DNA of 64,000 bases from DATJGR01 sp963812255 (GTDB taxonomy: Bacteria > Pseudomonadota > Gammaproteobacteria > Pseudomonadales > Azotimanducaceae), in contig CAWEUM010000002.1 of assembly GCA_963812255.1 (NCBI GenBank), positions 478,423 to 542,422 of the forward strand. Direction: 5' to 3'. This document shows, piece by piece, positions 63,773 to 64,000 of the stretch. How positions within the stretch are numbered: position 1 is the first letter of the stretch; the number at the start of each line of letters is the position of its first letter. The translations under genes were made by a program, and so were the position numbers. The notes beneath the pieces are model-generated. The model did no database searches, had not been told where the DNA came from, and saw nothing but the letters and a program-made list of their open reading frames with translations.

Positions 63773-64000
63773 ATGATTATGAATTCGATGAACAAGTGCG
63801 CGTTTTGTGAAATAATTAATGGAAATATTAAAGCTAGAAAGATATATGAAACTGAACATTCAATAGCAATTTTAGACGCATTTCCCCTCAAGGATGGACA
63901 TTCACTTATAATTTCCAAATCACATAAACCCAAAATTCAGGATTTGAGCTTAATAGAAAACAGGGACATTTTTGATGCATTGCACCTATTGACTGAAAAA
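63773..64000 (+). CDS. HIT-family protein, 5' part
   Basis: The first 76 codons of a HIT-domain nucleotide hydrolase or transferase, cut by the window end. It starts at ATG 63773 (other in-frame ATGs at 63779 and 63788), then CAFCEIINGNIKARKIYET and LDAFPLKDGHSLIISKSH, both typical of the HIT fold. The catalytic HxHxH triad lies beyond the window. The CxxC near the start may bind zinc as in other family members. Confidence 0.88.
   Translation, partial: MIMNSMNKCAFCEIINGNIKARKIYETEHSIAILDAFPLKDGHSLIISKSHKPKIQDLSLIENRDIFDALHLLTEK

Noticed and set aside
41784..64000. Inter-domain transfer of ammonia-oxidation genes into a bacterium
   Set aside because: Core archaeal chromosomal genes, the lack of integration signatures and the different indel profile make misassembly much more likely.

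Overview
The window joins two unrelated genomes. Positions 1 to about 41,780 are GC-rich, dense bacterial DNA with Shine-Dalgarno starts, Tat signals, lipoprotein signals and IS30, IS3 and IS91-type remnants. This fits a soil-type proteobacterium whose genus I cannot tell. From about 41,783 to the end the DNA is AT-rich and archaeal. It carries a stand-alone archaeal amoC, RadA, PDCD5, RtcB, PurB and SMC, which points to an ammonia-oxidising thaumarchaeon (Nitrososphaera/Nitrosocosmicus type). The switch occurs within a few bases. It cuts a bacterial flavoprotein gene on one side and an archaeal transposase gene on the other, so an assembly chimera is the simplest explanation.

Bacterial part, left to right. 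An RND efflux pair is followed by a sulfide:quinone oxidoreductase and thioredoxin-2 pair; both units are preceded by the same ATTAG-N6-CTAA dyad. Next come a Pat-type acyl-CoA synthetase/acetyltransferase, a DUF4336 protein and a metal-dependent hydrolase. An AhpD-like selenoprotein follows, in which an in-frame UGA sits at the second position of a CxxC motif with a SECIS-like hairpin downstream. Then come an acyl-CoA synthetase, a frameshifted DUF6498 membrane protein, a TIR/TPR protein split by one in-frame TAG, a lipoprotein, an acyl-CoA dehydrogenase, a methionine aminopeptidase paralogue, a Tat-exported S33 hydrolase and an aspartyl protease. An IS30 element abuts an IS3 remnant. Beyond it lie a second methionine aminopeptidase paralogue, a DUF1254 lipoprotein, the IorA/IorB molybdenum hydroxylase, an FMN reductase, two serine beta-lactamase-like hydrolases, TrmO and a large winged-helix/STAND/TPR regulator. 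The bacterial part ends with a thiol/oxidant-flavoured cluster: a CMD protein, an IPNS-like 2OG oxygenase, a cysteine synthase-glutaredoxin fusion, OsmC and a truncated flavoprotein. A degenerate dispersed repeat recurs between genes.

Archaeal part. It opens with a transposase remnant and an intact IS (15-bp inverted repeats, 8-bp target duplication). Then come a polytopic membrane protein, a multiply frameshifted HTH/coiled-coil protein ending in a Lys-Asp repeat, RadA, three exported proteins with broken frames, amoC, PDCD5, RtcB, PurB, an HD-domain protein with a possible methyltransferase-like tail, SMC, an oligopeptide-type ABC ATPase, an ArsR-like regulator and the start of a HIT protein. 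Single-base frame breaks are frequent here, even in core genes (rtcB, smc), but rare in the bacterial half. This suggests uncorrected sequencing indels and supports separate origins.

I saw no rRNA, tRNA or CRISPR array. The most interesting biology is the selenoprotein, the shared dyad linking efflux with sulfide oxidation, and the CysK-glutaredoxin cluster.
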